Positions 1 to 11,879 of a stretch of 64,000 bases of DNA are shown piece after piece (the stretch's first letter is position 1; each line of letters opens with the position of its first letter). Origin of the DNA: Chaetoderma sp. LZ-2023a (lineage: Eukaryota > Mollusca > Caudofoveata > Chaetodermatida > Chaetodermatidae); the NCBI GenBank assembly GCA_034401795.1, contig CM067363.1, positions 33,626,358 to 33,690,357 on the forward strand, given 5' to 3'. The translations under genes and the position numbers were made by a program. Below the pieces are notes generated by a model. The model had not been told where the DNA came from and did no database searches. It worked only from the letters and a program-made list of their open reading frames with translations.

Positions 1-225
1 CTTTCCTTACTCTGGGAATTCGTTCGCGCACGAAACCCACCCCACATACCCCTCATTAAATCACGTGCCTCCTGGCATCCAATGAGGTGAGCTTACTGGA
101 AATTAGCGTAATGCTGATTGACGAGGGTTAATGACAGGGTAATTCAGAATGAGTGATGGCTTGCATGTCTGGACACGTCTTTTTCTGTCTCTGGGCACTC
201 ATTCAATCATGGGAGATTACTTCTA
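1..225. repeat. Dispersed 172-bp-family repeat, copy 1
   Basis: About 1.25 units of a family recognised by shared blocks: a CACGTG-containing block with 'catccaatgaggtgagctta', then 'attagcgtaatgctgattga', 'gggttaatg' and 'catgtctgga..cgtctttt'. The same blocks recur at 3,440-3,840 (inverted) and 60,960-61,290. It is cut by the window edge. Confidence 0.75.
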
Positions 226-1020
226 ACTGGTCGAGCGATAGAGTAAGGACAATTGTGGAACACGCCTCTGTTAGTCTAACGGATTGACCATTAAAATTCT
301 GAACCTCAGTGTTCTTTTAGCTGTGACAATGTACAAGGGTCGATGTATCACGTGAGGACAATCGGTTAGTTATTACTCTGACAGATTAAGATTAACTGGT
401 TTGGCCGTGTTATAGACGATGGTTATTTCAGTTTTCAACGTATTATATATGTATGCATATGGAAGACTACGGTATAAGCCACATATCTTATCGTGCTTCT
501 CTTAGAACAAAAATAAAATCGGTTTAAACCAACATCAATGATCAACCAGTCAAAATATTCAATAACTTACACGTATAGCTTTCTAGAGATTACTACTCAG
601 GGCGTTCAGAGATCGATCGAGACCAACCTGATTGATGTGTAGGTGGAGCTTAGCCAGAGCTGGGGGTGGGGGGGTGGGGGTTCATAGTTAAACATGGAAA
701 GTCTATTAAAGCGCTGCTGTTATAATCACTTAATGGGCCGTCAAGTTGTATGAATGCTATGTCTTTAATATTTAATAAACATTATGTAGAATATATTAAA
801 ACTAAATTGACTGGGCGTTGTTGTCTCCATAAGCGGTAACATAAATAATAATAGTTATTTTTTAAAGAGCATTACACGCAAGTCTCACCAGTCTGTACAT
901 GTACAATAAAAACAAGCATATCATATAATATATAACACAAAGCAGTGACACATACACATTAACTAAAATATTGTTTAAAAATAAATGTTTTTAGGTTTCA
1001 TTTAAAATTGGTAAATTTAG
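226..1020. other. AT-rich non-coding region with palindromic-element fragments
   Basis: No gene is seen. 535-665 and 720-835 hold broken parts of the palindromic element described at 45,960-46,560, recognisable by 'aatattcaataacttac', 'gatcgatcga' and 'actaaattgactgggcg'. A G-rich run lies at 661-680. The rest is unassigned. Confidence 0.5.
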
Positions 1021-1024
1021 TAAA

Positions 1025-2820
1025 AGATCTTAACTCAAGTGGAAGAGTGTTCCACAGTTTCGGTGCCGCTAAACTCATGGCGCGCTCACCGTACTGTTTC
1101 GAGGTTTTCTTGTCATGGGATTTATAAGAGACGGGGCCAGCTTCACCTCAACGCTACTCCTGGTGTGGTATTAAGGCTTTTGAACTTTAATGATATCAGT
1201 GAGGTAGCTAGGTGCTGACTCACCATGGCGCATAACCTTGACAATTATGTACAACATTTTGAACAGAATCCACTGTTCGACTGGGAGCTAGTGAAGCTCT
1301 TTGAGTACCGGAGTCATATCCGCATGACAATCTAGTTTACGTCTGGTGACCAGTCTAGCAGCAGAATTCTGTATATGCTGATTTTTTTATATCTTGTAGT
1401 CCCGAAGACCATAGAACAAGCTATTACAGTAATCTAGCTTCGATGTAACAAAACCATGCACTGATTTCTCAATCCTGGCCTGATCTAAAAGATGATGGAT
1501 TTTTCCTATGCGCCATAGTGAATGAGACGCCCCATTATATACTTTCTTGATTTGTTCATCCATGAGTCCAGCCGAGTCCATCATCACCCCCAAATCACGA
1601 ACGGATGCAGATGGAGAAACATACGCATCACCAACACGCACATCACACGTGGCCACCCAAAGACCTGCTTCCTTGTTGCGTGACGAGAACCAGACTACTT
1701 CTGTCTTACTGTCATTCAATGTGAGAAAATTGGCTCGCATCCAGTCACGTATCTCATCAACACAGACCTCAATATGGCTGACTGGCAGCGTCCGTTCGAG
1801 AGTCACAGCCGATGTACAGTTGGGAGTCGTCAGCATAGATCACAGCATTTAAACCGTGGCGGGCGATGATGTCCTCAATCAGAGTTATGTATAGGGCAAA
1901 CAGGACTGGTCCTAAGACTGAGCCCTGGGGAACTCCAAATTCTAGGACATGGTCCTCCGACATCACCGACCGCAGAGACACTCTCTGGGTCCTACCGCGA
2001 AGAAAGGACTCAATCCAATCATAGGCTAGTCCACAGACGCCGAAACGACAGTGCAATCTGTTCATGAGCATGTCGTGATCGATGGTATCGAAGGCCGCAG
2101 AAAGGTCAAGTAACACAAGTATAACATCATGCTGTCTATCGAGAGCGAGTATAACATCGTTCAGGACTCGAAGGAGTGCCGTCTCGGTGCTATGTCGCTC
2201 TCGATAAGCAGACTGAAATTTGCCATAAAGCCTATTAGAGGAAAAATATGGATGCAAACGAAAAAATCCACACTTCTCAAGGAACTTGTCCAAGAAACAA
2301 CAGTTTGAGGCTGGACGATAATTGCTAAGGATATTGGGATCCAGACCTAGTTTCTTGATGAGGGGACGGACAATGGCAGCTTTGCAATTGGCTGAGAAAA
2401 CCCCAAACTCAAAAGATGCATTCACGATGCGTAACAGCACAGGTGCCAACACATCGAGGCAGCCCATTACAAACTGAGTAGGCATGGGGTCCAATTCACA
2501 AGACTTTGAAGGCATTTTGCGTACAATAGATGTGACCTCATCCAATGTCATAGCATCAAAAACCGAGAGCTCACATTGAGGCGAAGACAAGTCCTCAACA
2601 TATGGTAGCTCATTCACTAATTTAGCTCGAATCTTGACAATTTTCTCACTAAAAAAGTCAGCAAAAAATATGTGGTAATTTTGAAATTTCTACATCTAAT
2701 GCTTAATAACTCATCTCTGTAATCTTTGGAGAGCGTCGCATCAACCATCGAGAGTTTTTATCTAGATATTGACGATTGATAGTAGATTCTTTATCAATAT
2801 TGCGCTGCCGCACTAAGCCA
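1025..2820 (-). pseudogene. Decayed CR1/L2-like non-LTR retrotransposon, reverse transcriptase part
   Basis: Minus-strand translation gives the core of a LINE reverse transcriptase. 2617-1769 carries the finger and palm motifs: FQSAYRERHSTETALL, LLDLSAAFDTIDHDML with the first catalytic aspartates, GVPQGSVLGP, and the catalytic box IYADDSQLYI. The frame then shifts near 1,770-1,830 and continues through 1836-1387 with NDSKTEVVWF and KLDYCNSLFYGL. Beyond a stop near 1,385 the usual C-terminal block follows (QNSAARLVTRRK, ADMTPVLKELHWLPVEQWILFK, SAPSYL) to about 1,030. Upstream, FFADFFSEKIVKIRAKLV reaches about 2,700. Motif wording matches the CR1/L2/Jockey side of LINEs. The endonuclease and ORF1 are absent (5' truncation), and frameshifts and stops show it is dead. 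Confidence 0.87.
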
Positions 2821-2829
2821 GGTTAGAAA

Positions 2830-3335
2830 AGTAATAGAAATCTTTCTTTTTTTTCGGGTATAGAACGCTTACACCAGCATAGAGTTCGTTATAGCTCCGA
2901 GCATTTCGTGCAAGTTCTCCTTCAGAATTCCACACGAGTCGCCAGGGAATGTTATGCTCCTGAACAATGGTTTCATCTCGGTTTGATCTGGCGAAGTAAA
3001 GTACCAAGTTAGCTTGACGTACAGATATTTAGTGTTGATAGTGACCTTTAATTTAGGTTCTAATTCATAAATGTAATTAATCTGCTCCAGTCTATCGGAA
3101 CATCTAGCCCTAAGAACAGTTTCTTCGAATGCAGGTATCATAGCAGCGAACTTTCGAAACGTATTACCGTACATAAACACGCTTCACTAGGGGGGGGGGG
3201 GGTGTAAACACTACCAACACTAAACTCGCGTATGTCTACTACAAATTCGTCATTACGTTTCATGACGTGTACGTGCACATTGTTACCGAGCACGACGGGC
3301 ACGTCACAACCCATAAAATATCCTGTATTCATAAT
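2830..3335 (-). pseudogene. Broken coding remnant resembling tandem PC4 (p15 coactivator)-like domains
   Basis: Two minus-strand frames look like one protein broken at a G13 run (C13 on the coding strand) near 3,190. The upstream frame (3332-3190) reads LGNNVHVHVMKRNDEFVVDIREF, whose VDIREF core is like the DNA-binding PC4 domain. The downstream frame (3180-2869) continues with FRKFAAMIPAFEETVL, like the end of a PC4 fold. A second, weaker unit follows: KYLYVKLTWYF, KPLFRSITFPGD and ILKENLHEMLGAI. PC4 domains bind single-stranded DNA and act in transcription; PC4-like proteins also travel with mobile elements in some invertebrates. The assignment rests on motif memory only. It could instead be an unrelated mobile-element protein. 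Confidence 0.42.
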
Positions 3336-3439
3336 TATAATAAACGTTGAACAAACCGTTTATTAAAAAAATCAAAACATTATGCTTAGCCGATCAGATT
3401 TAAAAAAAGTAGCTTTTATACTCTAACGCCTATCGATTA

Positions 3440-4015
3440 ATGCACGTCATGATGCTAATTACCCTTAAGCTCGCCTCATTGAATGCCAGTAGGCACATGA
3501 TTTAACGAGGGGGCGGGGCTTGGCGCTGGAATGAGTTCCCAGAGTCAGAAAAAGACGAGTCCAGACATTTAGCCTGCCAAACATCCTTAATTACCCTGTC
3601 ATTAACCCTCATCACGCGTCATTACGCTAATTGCCCTTAAGCTCGACTCGTTTGATGCCAGGAGGCACGTGACTTAACGAGAGGGCGGGGCTTCGCGCTC
3701 GAACAAGTTCCCAGAGTCAGGAAAGGACGTGTCCAGACATGTAACCCGTCAATCATCCTTAATTACCCTGTCATTAACCATTATCAATCAATATCATTGG
3801 ATGACAGGAGGCACGTGATTTAGTGAGGGGAGGGGCTTATGGTCACCCTCTACATCTATCATCCAATCAAAACCATGGAAAGTTTGGGGGAGTCACACCT
3901 TTTCAAAAGACGGTGAGATCAGAGGAAAAAAGTAATAATGATGCAAATAAGGTTGGTTGCTCTGACACAGCAACTATTTTTAAGGTGTGGAAAAAACCTC
4001 CCAGCTTACCCCATC
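3440..4015. repeat. Dispersed 172-bp-family repeat, tandem dimer plus flank, inverted
   Basis: Two and a part units in tandem: the block starting 'cgtcat..gctaatt' occurs at 3445 and again at 3617, a 172-bp spacing. Each unit has a CACGTG-like core, a GGGCGGGGC box and 'gacgtgtccagacat'. The flank 'catccaatcaaaa..' and 'gtcacaccttttc' (3,850-3,905) matches the reverse complement of 60,840-60,980, so the flank belongs to the same composite element. Confidence 0.75.
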
Positions 4016-4023
4016 TCTAGTGA

Positions 4024-4180
4024 CACAGAAACCGATAGAGCAAGAGAGGGAGAGAGAGAGGTGAGAAGGTAGAAGGAGGGAGTTCGGGAGGGAGGTAGAG
4101 GGAGCGGGCGATAGAGGAGACAGGGACAGACAGAGACAGAGATCTAGAGAGTGAGAGAAAGAGGGGTGGGGTGGGGGGCG
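4024..4180. repeat. Purine-rich (GA)n low-complexity tract
   Basis: Almost entirely G and A on the + strand, with runs of gagagagaga and gggagg. It is non-coding. The downstream stretch 4,181-4,440 has no recognisable feature. Confidence 0.8.
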
Positions 4181-4454
4181 CGGTGGTAAGCCACAAAACC
4201 TGCTGTAAGTAATTTACATTCATCTTGGTAAAGGCATCTATAAGGACATACATGTAACCATGTATTTAGCAAATGCATCAGCAAATATCTCTGAAACCAA
4301 CTCATTTACATCAGCTTATTGAGAAAAACAATTCAATTAACAATGATGTCTAAATAACTAAGTACTGTACACATTCATTTAAACTTGTTTCTAGTTTCGC
4401 CAAGCAACCACATCATGTATCTTGCTACAAAAAAACAAAAACACCAGCAAAAAC

Positions 4455-4765
<311 letters not shown>

Positions 4766-4769
4766 ATTA

Positions 4770-5095
4770 TAGTAATTACCTTCGCACTACCACCGCCCCG
4801 ACCCACCCCGTAAGGGGAAGGGGACATTGTTATCGGGTCTGTGTGCGACCACCACCAGCACGACCGCCACCACAACCACCACCACCACTAGGTAGCTCAG
4901 ATAAATCCATTCCCATGGGACGAGTAGGAGGAAATCTACATGGGCACATTTAGCCTACATTGCTTCTGCTGCTGATGCTGCTGCTGCTGCTGCTGCTACT
5001 GCTTCCACCGCCATCACAACAGCCATCACCGCCGCTACCACCACCACCACCACCACCAACACCACCACCACCACCACCACCGCCACTTATTTGTT
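4770..5095. repeat. Microsatellite-associated GC-rich repeat with (CCA)n and (CTG)n
   Basis: 4,778-4,850 contains 'attaccttcgc', 'gtaaggggaaggggacattg' and 'cgggtctgtgtgcgacc'. The same design occurs at 49,513-49,570, also beside a microsatellite. (CCA)n follows at 4,846-4,890, (CTG)n at 4,967-5,000 and (CCA/CCG)n at 5,035-5,090. Confidence 0.7.
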
Positions 5096-5479
5096 ACTGT
5101 ATGCTCGCACAATTTATATGTGCGAGACGGAGTTTGATTGTGTTTCAGATATATTGCATAAATGTCCATTAAAATTGTGTTTACATACAGAGTTTAAGTT
5201 TCGAATTTAGCTAGGGTTTGTTTCTCTCAATCTAAACCGTATTGTTATCCTTCATTTGTTTTAAGCGTTATTAAGAGTTGTGCGAAGAAAATATCTCAGA
5301 AAATCTGGTAGACAAAATCCAACAGTCCCGTTCATCAGCCCAAGTTCACATCTTTTCCGATGTCAAGTGTCCTTTGCTTGTAGCTCCCAACACGCACTTC
5401 TGAAGGTTGTTGACGAGGGTCTTGGCACATATTGTGGAATTGATGTTGAGGGGCAGGCTACTGGAGAAATCAAGTTTTA

Positions 5480-5880
5480 GCTATGCCCCGCCCATTTCTA
5501 TCTACGCCCCACCTACACTTCGCCCGTGTTGCGATCGAATGATCCGTGAACTCTCTGACTATCAATGTCCAGAAACTATCTGTACAGGTAAACCGTTGAA
5601 TATTTTAAAACTAATTTGACTGTTCCCAGTCAAATTAGTTTCAAAATATTCAACAACATGTTTATTAAATATTAAAGAAATACAATTCGTACAACAACGC
5701 TTAGTCCATCATCAAGTAAGTGTTCGTGACGAACCTTTCTACGTCGTTCATTACGTAATTGGTTATCACTTCATCCTACACGTCGCATAGTTGATTATCA
5801 CGTCAAATGCTTGATGGATAAACTGGAATCCTCTATTGATTATCACGTTAGATACTTGATGACAGATCGGATGACTCGAT
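5480..5880. mobile_element. Palindromic non-autonomous element (family P1), copy
   Basis: Shows the family order: 'agctatgccccgcccat' end block, a 'cccgtgttg..atcga' block, then a central inverted repeat ('aaactaatttgactg' facing 'cagtcaaattagttt', about 5,607-5,645), 'tattaaatattaaagaaatacaattcgtac', and a tail of 'gattatcacgt' blocks. It has no coding capacity. It directly precedes the 48-bp satellite. Confidence 0.75.
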
Positions 5881-5884
5881 TATA

Positions 5885-7812
5885 TTTGTAAATATTACTA
5901 TGAAGCACAGGCAGTAGATCTTCACTGAAGGTACTTTGTAAATTAACCTGCAACACAGCCTGTAGATCTTCAATGAAGGTACTTTATATATTAACATGAA
6001 ACACAGACAGTATATGTGTACTGAATGTGCTTTGTATAGTAACATGAAACACAGACTTTAGATCTTCACTGAATGTACTTTATATATTAACATGAAACAC
6101 AGACAGCAGTTCTTCACTGAAGGTAATTTAAATATTAAGATGACACATAAAGAGTAGATCTTCACTGAAGGTACTTTATATATTATCATGAAACACAGAC
6201 AGCAGTTCTTCTCTGAAGGTTCTTTGTGTAGTAACATGAAACACAGAAAGAAGATCTTCACTCAAGGTACTTTATAATTAACATGAAACCCAGGCAGTAG
6301 TTTTTCACTGAATGGACTTTGTATATTAATATGAAACACACACTGTAGATCTTCAATGAAGGTAGTTTATATATTAACATGAAACACAGACAGAAGTTCT
6401 TCACTCAAGGTACTTTAAATATTAACATGCAACACAGACAGAAGATCGTCACTCAAGGTACTTTAAAGATTAACATGAACTACAGCCAGTGTATGTTCAT
6501 TGAATGTACTTTGTATATTAACACGAAACACATAGAGTAGGTCTTCAATGATGGTACTTTATATATTAACATGGAACACAGACGGTAGATCTTCACTCGA
6601 GGCACTTTATATATTAACATGAAACACAAACAGTAGTTATTCACTAAAGGTAATTTATATATTAACATGAAACAGACAATATATGTTCACTGAATATACC
6701 TTGTATATTAACGTGAAACACAGATAATATATGTTCACTGAATGTATTTTATATATTAACATGGAACACAGACAATATATGTTCGCTGAATGTACTTTAT
6801 ATATTAACATGAAACACAGACAATATATGTTCGCTGAATGTACTTTATATATTAACATGAAACACAGACAATATATGTTCACTGAATGTACTTTATATAT
6901 TAACATGAAACACAGACAATATATGTTCACTGAATGTACTTTATATATTAACATGAAACATAGACAATATATGTTCACTGAATGTACTTTATATATTAAC
7001 ATGAAACACAGACAATATATGTTCACTGAATGTACTTTATATATTAACATGAAAAACAGACAATATATGTTCACTGAATGTACTTTATATATTAACATGA
7101 AACACAGACAATATATGTTCACTGAATGCACTTTATATATTAACATGAAACACAGACAATATATGTTCACTGCATGTACTTTATATATTAACATGAAACA
7201 CAGACAATATATGTTCACTACATGTACTTTATATATTAACATGAAACACAGACAATATATGTTCACTGAATGTACTTTATATATTAACATGAAACACAGA
7301 CAATATATGTTCACTGAATGTACTTTATATATTAACATGAAACACAGACAATATATGTTCACTGAATGTACTTTATATATTAACATGAAACATAGACAAT
7401 ATATGTTCACTGAATGTACTTTATATATTAACATGAAACACAGACAATATATGTTCACTGAATGTACTTTATATATTAACATGAAAAACAGACAATATAT
7501 GTTCACTGAATGTACTTTATATATTAACATGAAACACAGACAATATATGTTCACTGAATGCACTTTATATATTAACATGAAACACAGACAATATATGTTC
7601 ACTGCATGTACTTTATATATTAACATGAAACACAGACAATATATGTTCACTACATGTACTTTATATATTAACATGAAACACAGACAATATATGTTCACTG
7701 AATGTACTTTATATATTGACTTGAAACACAGACAATATATGTTCACTGAATGTACTTTATATATTAACATGAAAAAAAAGACAATATATGTTCACTGAAT
7801 GTACTTTATTTT
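5885..7812. repeat. 48-bp tandem satellite
   Basis: About 40 copies of a 48-bp unit built on 'caatatatgttcactgaatg' and 'tactttatatattaacatga'. Copies before about 6,670 are diverged, with 'gtagatcttcactgaagg' variants. Those from 6,670 to 7,800 are nearly identical. Because 48 is a multiple of three, both strands stay open for over 350 codons. This is a property of the repeat and not a gene. Confidence 0.95.
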
Positions 7813-8400
7813 ACAAGTGCATACAATTGAAGGAGCCAGGTCAGAGAGGCACTTCATGAGTGATTCAGGCTCACCCTATGGAGAAATAAAGCATGACGCA
7901 ATAGAATGTTACAGAATCTGTTATGTGACACTAATCAAAGTCTACATATTATTCTACTAATACTTAACCACTCAAATTTGTTAAAGAAAATTTAAATTTT
8001 CTCATAGAAAGGGTCCATTTGCAGACCAAGAGGAGACTGTTAGCAAACTAGTCATTCCTGTGGTAATTTTCCAAAACAATATTTTCTTGGTCTGCAAATG
8101 AACATTTCTCAAGATCAATTCGGAAGCCGTATTTGGACGGCATGCGTGTTAAATATTAAATTATCTTTTTTGCGTAGGACATATGACCATATTTGGCCTT
8201 CAGAAATTGAATTTCCCTTGTACGGCCCCCTCCCCAATAACATGATTTATTTCATCTGCATATGACAAGATACGTAGAGTGTCGAAATGTATCCTTTTAT
8301 AGAGTGAAATCAGCTATAATTCAGAGATAGGGACCATGTATTATTACCCTTATTAGTCCGTAAACCACATCGATATCACTGCTTTGTTAGGGCTAAAGTT
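7813..8400. other. Non-coding stretch with a palindromic element (family P2)
   Basis: No gene seen. About 7,980-8,160 is a family P2 copy, marked by 'gaaaatttaaattttctca', 'catttgcagaccaagag' and the inverse 'cttggtctgcaaatgaacat'. Other copies lie at 11,555-11,790 and 52,115-52,370. A family P1 fragment begins at about 8,400. Confidence 0.6.
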
Positions 8401-8475
8401 ATGCACATGTAATCGACAGTCAAGCAGCAACAGCGGCCAGTAAAATTAGTTTCAGAATATTCAAAGTAATTATTC
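8400..8475. mobile_element. Fragment of palindromic element P1
   Basis: Contains 'aagcagcaacagcggccagt' followed by 'aaattagtttcagaatattc', which is one arm of the P1 central inverted repeat. Confidence 0.6.
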
Positions 8476-8570
8476 CTACATTGTACATGATTTATCGTAT
8501 TTATTCTTTCAGGATCAAAGAGGTAATGTGCTGCTATTTGAAGTGTGAATGTATTCACTATACAACTCAC

Positions 8571-8734
8571 CACATCTTACACCGACATCTTCAATGTGAT
8601 GACAGTTATGGTCAAAGTTTAACTTGCATTGATCCAGCACATCTTCAAAGCCGCTACACTGGACAGTGTCCAGATGAATCATTCCCGCCCCTTCTCCAAA
8701 ATGAGCACTTCGGAACACTGCAGTGGCAATAGTG
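8571..8734 (-). CDS. SRCR domain D, second-half exon (D2)
   Basis: A 164-nt exon entering in phase 2 and leaving in phase 1 at TGT-G before GTGAGT. It encodes the C-terminal half of a group A SRCR domain: AVFRSAHFGEGAG, MIHLDTVQCSGFED, LDQCKLNFDHNCHH and IEDVGVRCG, with four cysteines. The acceptor is ..TTTGTTATTGTTAG then C. I chose this AG over the nearer CTGCAG (ending 8,720) because only it keeps the phase set by exon D1. The acceptor and the first about 15 exon bases are the edge copy of a 50-bp satellite that fills the intron behind it. Confidence 0.88.
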
Positions 8735-10465
8735 CTAACAATAACAAAGAACGAGGCATAGTAATCACTGCAGTGGCATTAGTGCTAACAATAACAAAGA
8801 GCGAGGCATAGTAATCACTGCAGTGACATTAGTGTAAAAGTATAACAATGAGCGAGGCATATTAATCACTGCAGTGGCATTAGTTCTAACAATAAAAAAT
8901 AGCGAGGCATAGTAATCACTGCAGTGGCATTAGTCCTAACAATAACAAAGAGCGAGGCGTAGTAATCACTGCAGTGGCATTAGTGCTAACAATAACAAAG
9001 TGCGAGGCATAGTAATCACTGCAGTGGCATTAGTGCCAACAATAACAAAGAGTGAGGCATAGTAATCACTGCCGTGGCATTAGTCCTAACAATAACAAAG
9101 AGCGAGGCATAGTAATCACTGCAGTGGCATTAGTGCCAACAATAACAAAGAGTGAGGCATAGTAATCACTGCAGTGGTATTAGTGCTAACAAAAACAAAG
9201 AGCGATGTGTAGTAATCACTGCAGTGGCATTAGTCCTAACAATAACACAGAGCGTGGCGTAGTAATCACTGCAGTGGCATTAGTGCTAACAATAACAATG
9301 AGCGAGGCATAGTAATCACTGCAGTGGCATTAGTGCTAACAATAACAAAGAGCGAGGAATAGTAATCACTGCAGTGGCATTAGTGCTAACAATAACAAAT
9401 AGCGAGGCATAGTAATCACTGCAGTGGCATTAGTGCTAACACTAACAAAGAGCGATGTGTAGTAATCACTGCAGTGGCATTAGTCCTAACAATAACAAAG
9501 AGCGTGGTGTAGTAATCACTGCAGTGGCATTAGTGCTAACAATAACAATGAGCGAGACATAGTAATCACTGCAGTTGCATTAGCTAAAACAATAACAAAG
9601 AGCGAGGCCTAGTAATCACTGCAGTGGCATTAGTCCTAACAATAACAAAGAGCGAGGCATAGTAATCACTGCAGTGGCATTAGTGCTAGCAATAACAAAG
9701 AGCGAGGCATAGTAATCACTGCAGTGACATTAGTGCTAACAATAACAAAGAGCGTGGCATAGTAATCACTGCAGTGGCATTAGTGCTAACAATAACAAAG
9801 AGCGAGGCATAGTAATCACTGCAGTGACATTAGTGCTAACAATAACAAAGAGTGAGGCATAGTAATCACTGCAGTGACATTAGTGCTAACAATAACAAAG
9901 AGCGAGGCATAGTAAACACTGCAGTGGCATTAGTGCTAACAATAACAATGAGCGAGACATAGTAATCACTGCAGTTGCATTAGCTAAAACAATAACAAAG
10001 AGCGAGGCCTAGTAATCACTGCAGTGGCATTAGTCCTAACAATAACAAAGAGCGAGGCATAGTAATCACTGCAGTGGCATTAGTGCTAGCAATAACAAAG
10101 AGCGAGGCATAGTAATCACTGCAGTGACATTAGTGCTAACAATAACAAAGAGTGAGGCATAGTAATCACTGCAGTGGCATTAGTGCTAACAATAACAAAG
10201 AGCGATGTGTAGTAATCACTGCAGTGGCATTAGTCCTAACAATAACACAGAGCGTGGCGTAGTAATCACTGCAGTGGCATTAGTGCTAACAATAACAATG
10301 AGCGAGGCATGGTAATCACTGCAGTGACATTAGCTTTATCAATAACAAAGAGCGAGGCATAGTAATCACTGCAGTGGCATTACTTCTAACAGTAACAAAG
10401 AGCGAGGCGTAGTAATCACTGCAGTGGCATTAGTGCTACCATTAACAAAGAGCGAGGCGTAGTAA
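8716..10465. repeat. 50-bp tandem satellite built from a 3' splice site
   Basis: About 35 copies of a 50-bp unit, 'cactgcagtggcattagtgc' plus 'taacaataacaaagagcgag' plus 'gcatagtaat'. The first copy overlaps the 5' end of exon D2 (8716-8734) and includes its acceptor. Read on the gene strand, every unit carries CACTAAT (a fit to the branch-point consensus YNYTRAY), a T-rich tract and TTGTTAG or a close variant. A block of variants repeats with a 400-bp shift (9,541 and 9,941), so higher-order structure exists. Confidence 0.95.
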
Positions 10466-10499
10466 GCAAATGTGATCGAAATCCGCTTCAACACGTACT

Positions 10500-10765
10500 G
10501 GTGCATAGGATGGAAATCGTTGTCATTTTCGTCGTCGTCGGCAGCTGTGACGGCGGCGGCAGTGGCGCCAGCGGCAATAGCATCACCACCATCATTGTCA
10601 TTGTCATCATCATCATCGTCGTCGTCGTCGTAATCGTCGTCGTCGTTGTCTTTGTTCCCGTCGTCGTCATTATCATCATCAGCAGCAGCACCGACATCAT
10701 TGCCACTGTCATCATCAACCTCGTCTATGTCATATTCACCATTGTCATGATAGGCATTGTCACCG
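10500..10765. repeat. Degenerate (CGT/CAT)n trinucleotide region
   Basis: Imperfect runs of cgtcgtcgt, catcatcat and cggcggc over about 250 bp in the intron of domain D. Open frames on both strands are repeat artefacts. 10,766-11,230 shows no further feature except exon-flanking intron. Confidence 0.8.
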
Positions 10766-11229
10766 CACCTCTATCCCATTATCACTCTGCATTCATTTGC
10801 ATTGCTGTGCCTACCATCGTGCCATGTATATGATTTATGATACTAAGTTTAACTTATTATATTCCTAAAAAACATTAATATTTCAATGAAATTGTGATTG
10901 TCTCTGATTCTCTATAGGAGACGTCATAATAATGTAATGTCATTCCTTCTGCTAACACATCATCTGAATTATCATGCCAAAAAAGCTCACACACCCACAC
11001 CACACCCACCACCGCGCCCATCAGAGAAACCGTTATCCTGCAATCATATATTATGGGATTAGATACACCGATGCCACCCGCTACACATTTCTCAGACATT
11101 ACATTTGTACATATGGACACGGTACAAGGTAAAATTGGTTTCTTAATCATATAGGAAAATATTGAGCTAAGCAATGTACATGTCTCGCCCCATCATATTG
11201 GGTTCTGGTAATAAACGTAAAGAAACTCA

Positions 11230-11427
<198 letters not shown>

Positions 11428-11554
11428 CTAGTTAGATTATCAATCACTTTAACACGACATGTATCAAGATGAACTAACACTATTCCCTCAATTAATGTAC
11501 AGATCTTGAGAGTGAATTTGTAAGTGTCAAAAAGGAATTTTAAACACATATTAA

Positions 11555-11790
11555 CCCTCATATCACCCAAAACGGCTTCTGCAGTGGTCTTGAGTAATGT
11601 GCATTTACAGACCAAGAGAAGACTTTTTTTTTAATTTACCACTGAAATGACTGGCTCGATAACCGAGGCAGTCATTACAGTGGTAAACTTTCAAAACTTA
11701 TTTTTACTTGCTCTTCAAATGGACATTTTCTATGAGAAAATTTACATTTTCTTGAACAAATTCGAGGGTTAAAGTGTTAATATATAGACA
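11555..11790. mobile_element. Palindromic element P2, copy
   Basis: Contains 'catttacagaccaagagaag', a central pair 'ccactgaaatgactggctcg' and 'gcagtcattacagtgg', then 'atggacattttctatgagaa' and an end 'gggttaaagtgtta'. It is palindromic overall and non-coding. It matches 7,980-8,160 and 52,115-52,370. Confidence 0.7.
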
Positions 11791-11879
11791 TTGAACAGGG
11801 CTAAGCACGTGTAGCACATGCAGGATGACTTAGCATGGATATTTATGCCATTTAGCTGCCCATGCTATTATATCAAGAA

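Noticed and set aside
6655..7798. 371- and 355-codon frames on opposite strands of the 48-bp satellite
   Set aside because: Both are forced by a 48-bp unit without stops; no unique protein part.
8481..8811. + strand frames over exon D2
   Set aside because: Antisense shadows of the SRCR exon and the satellite.
5885..10465. CRISPR array
   Set aside because: The 48-bp and 50-bp arrays are head-to-tail with no unique spacers, in a eukaryotic genome.
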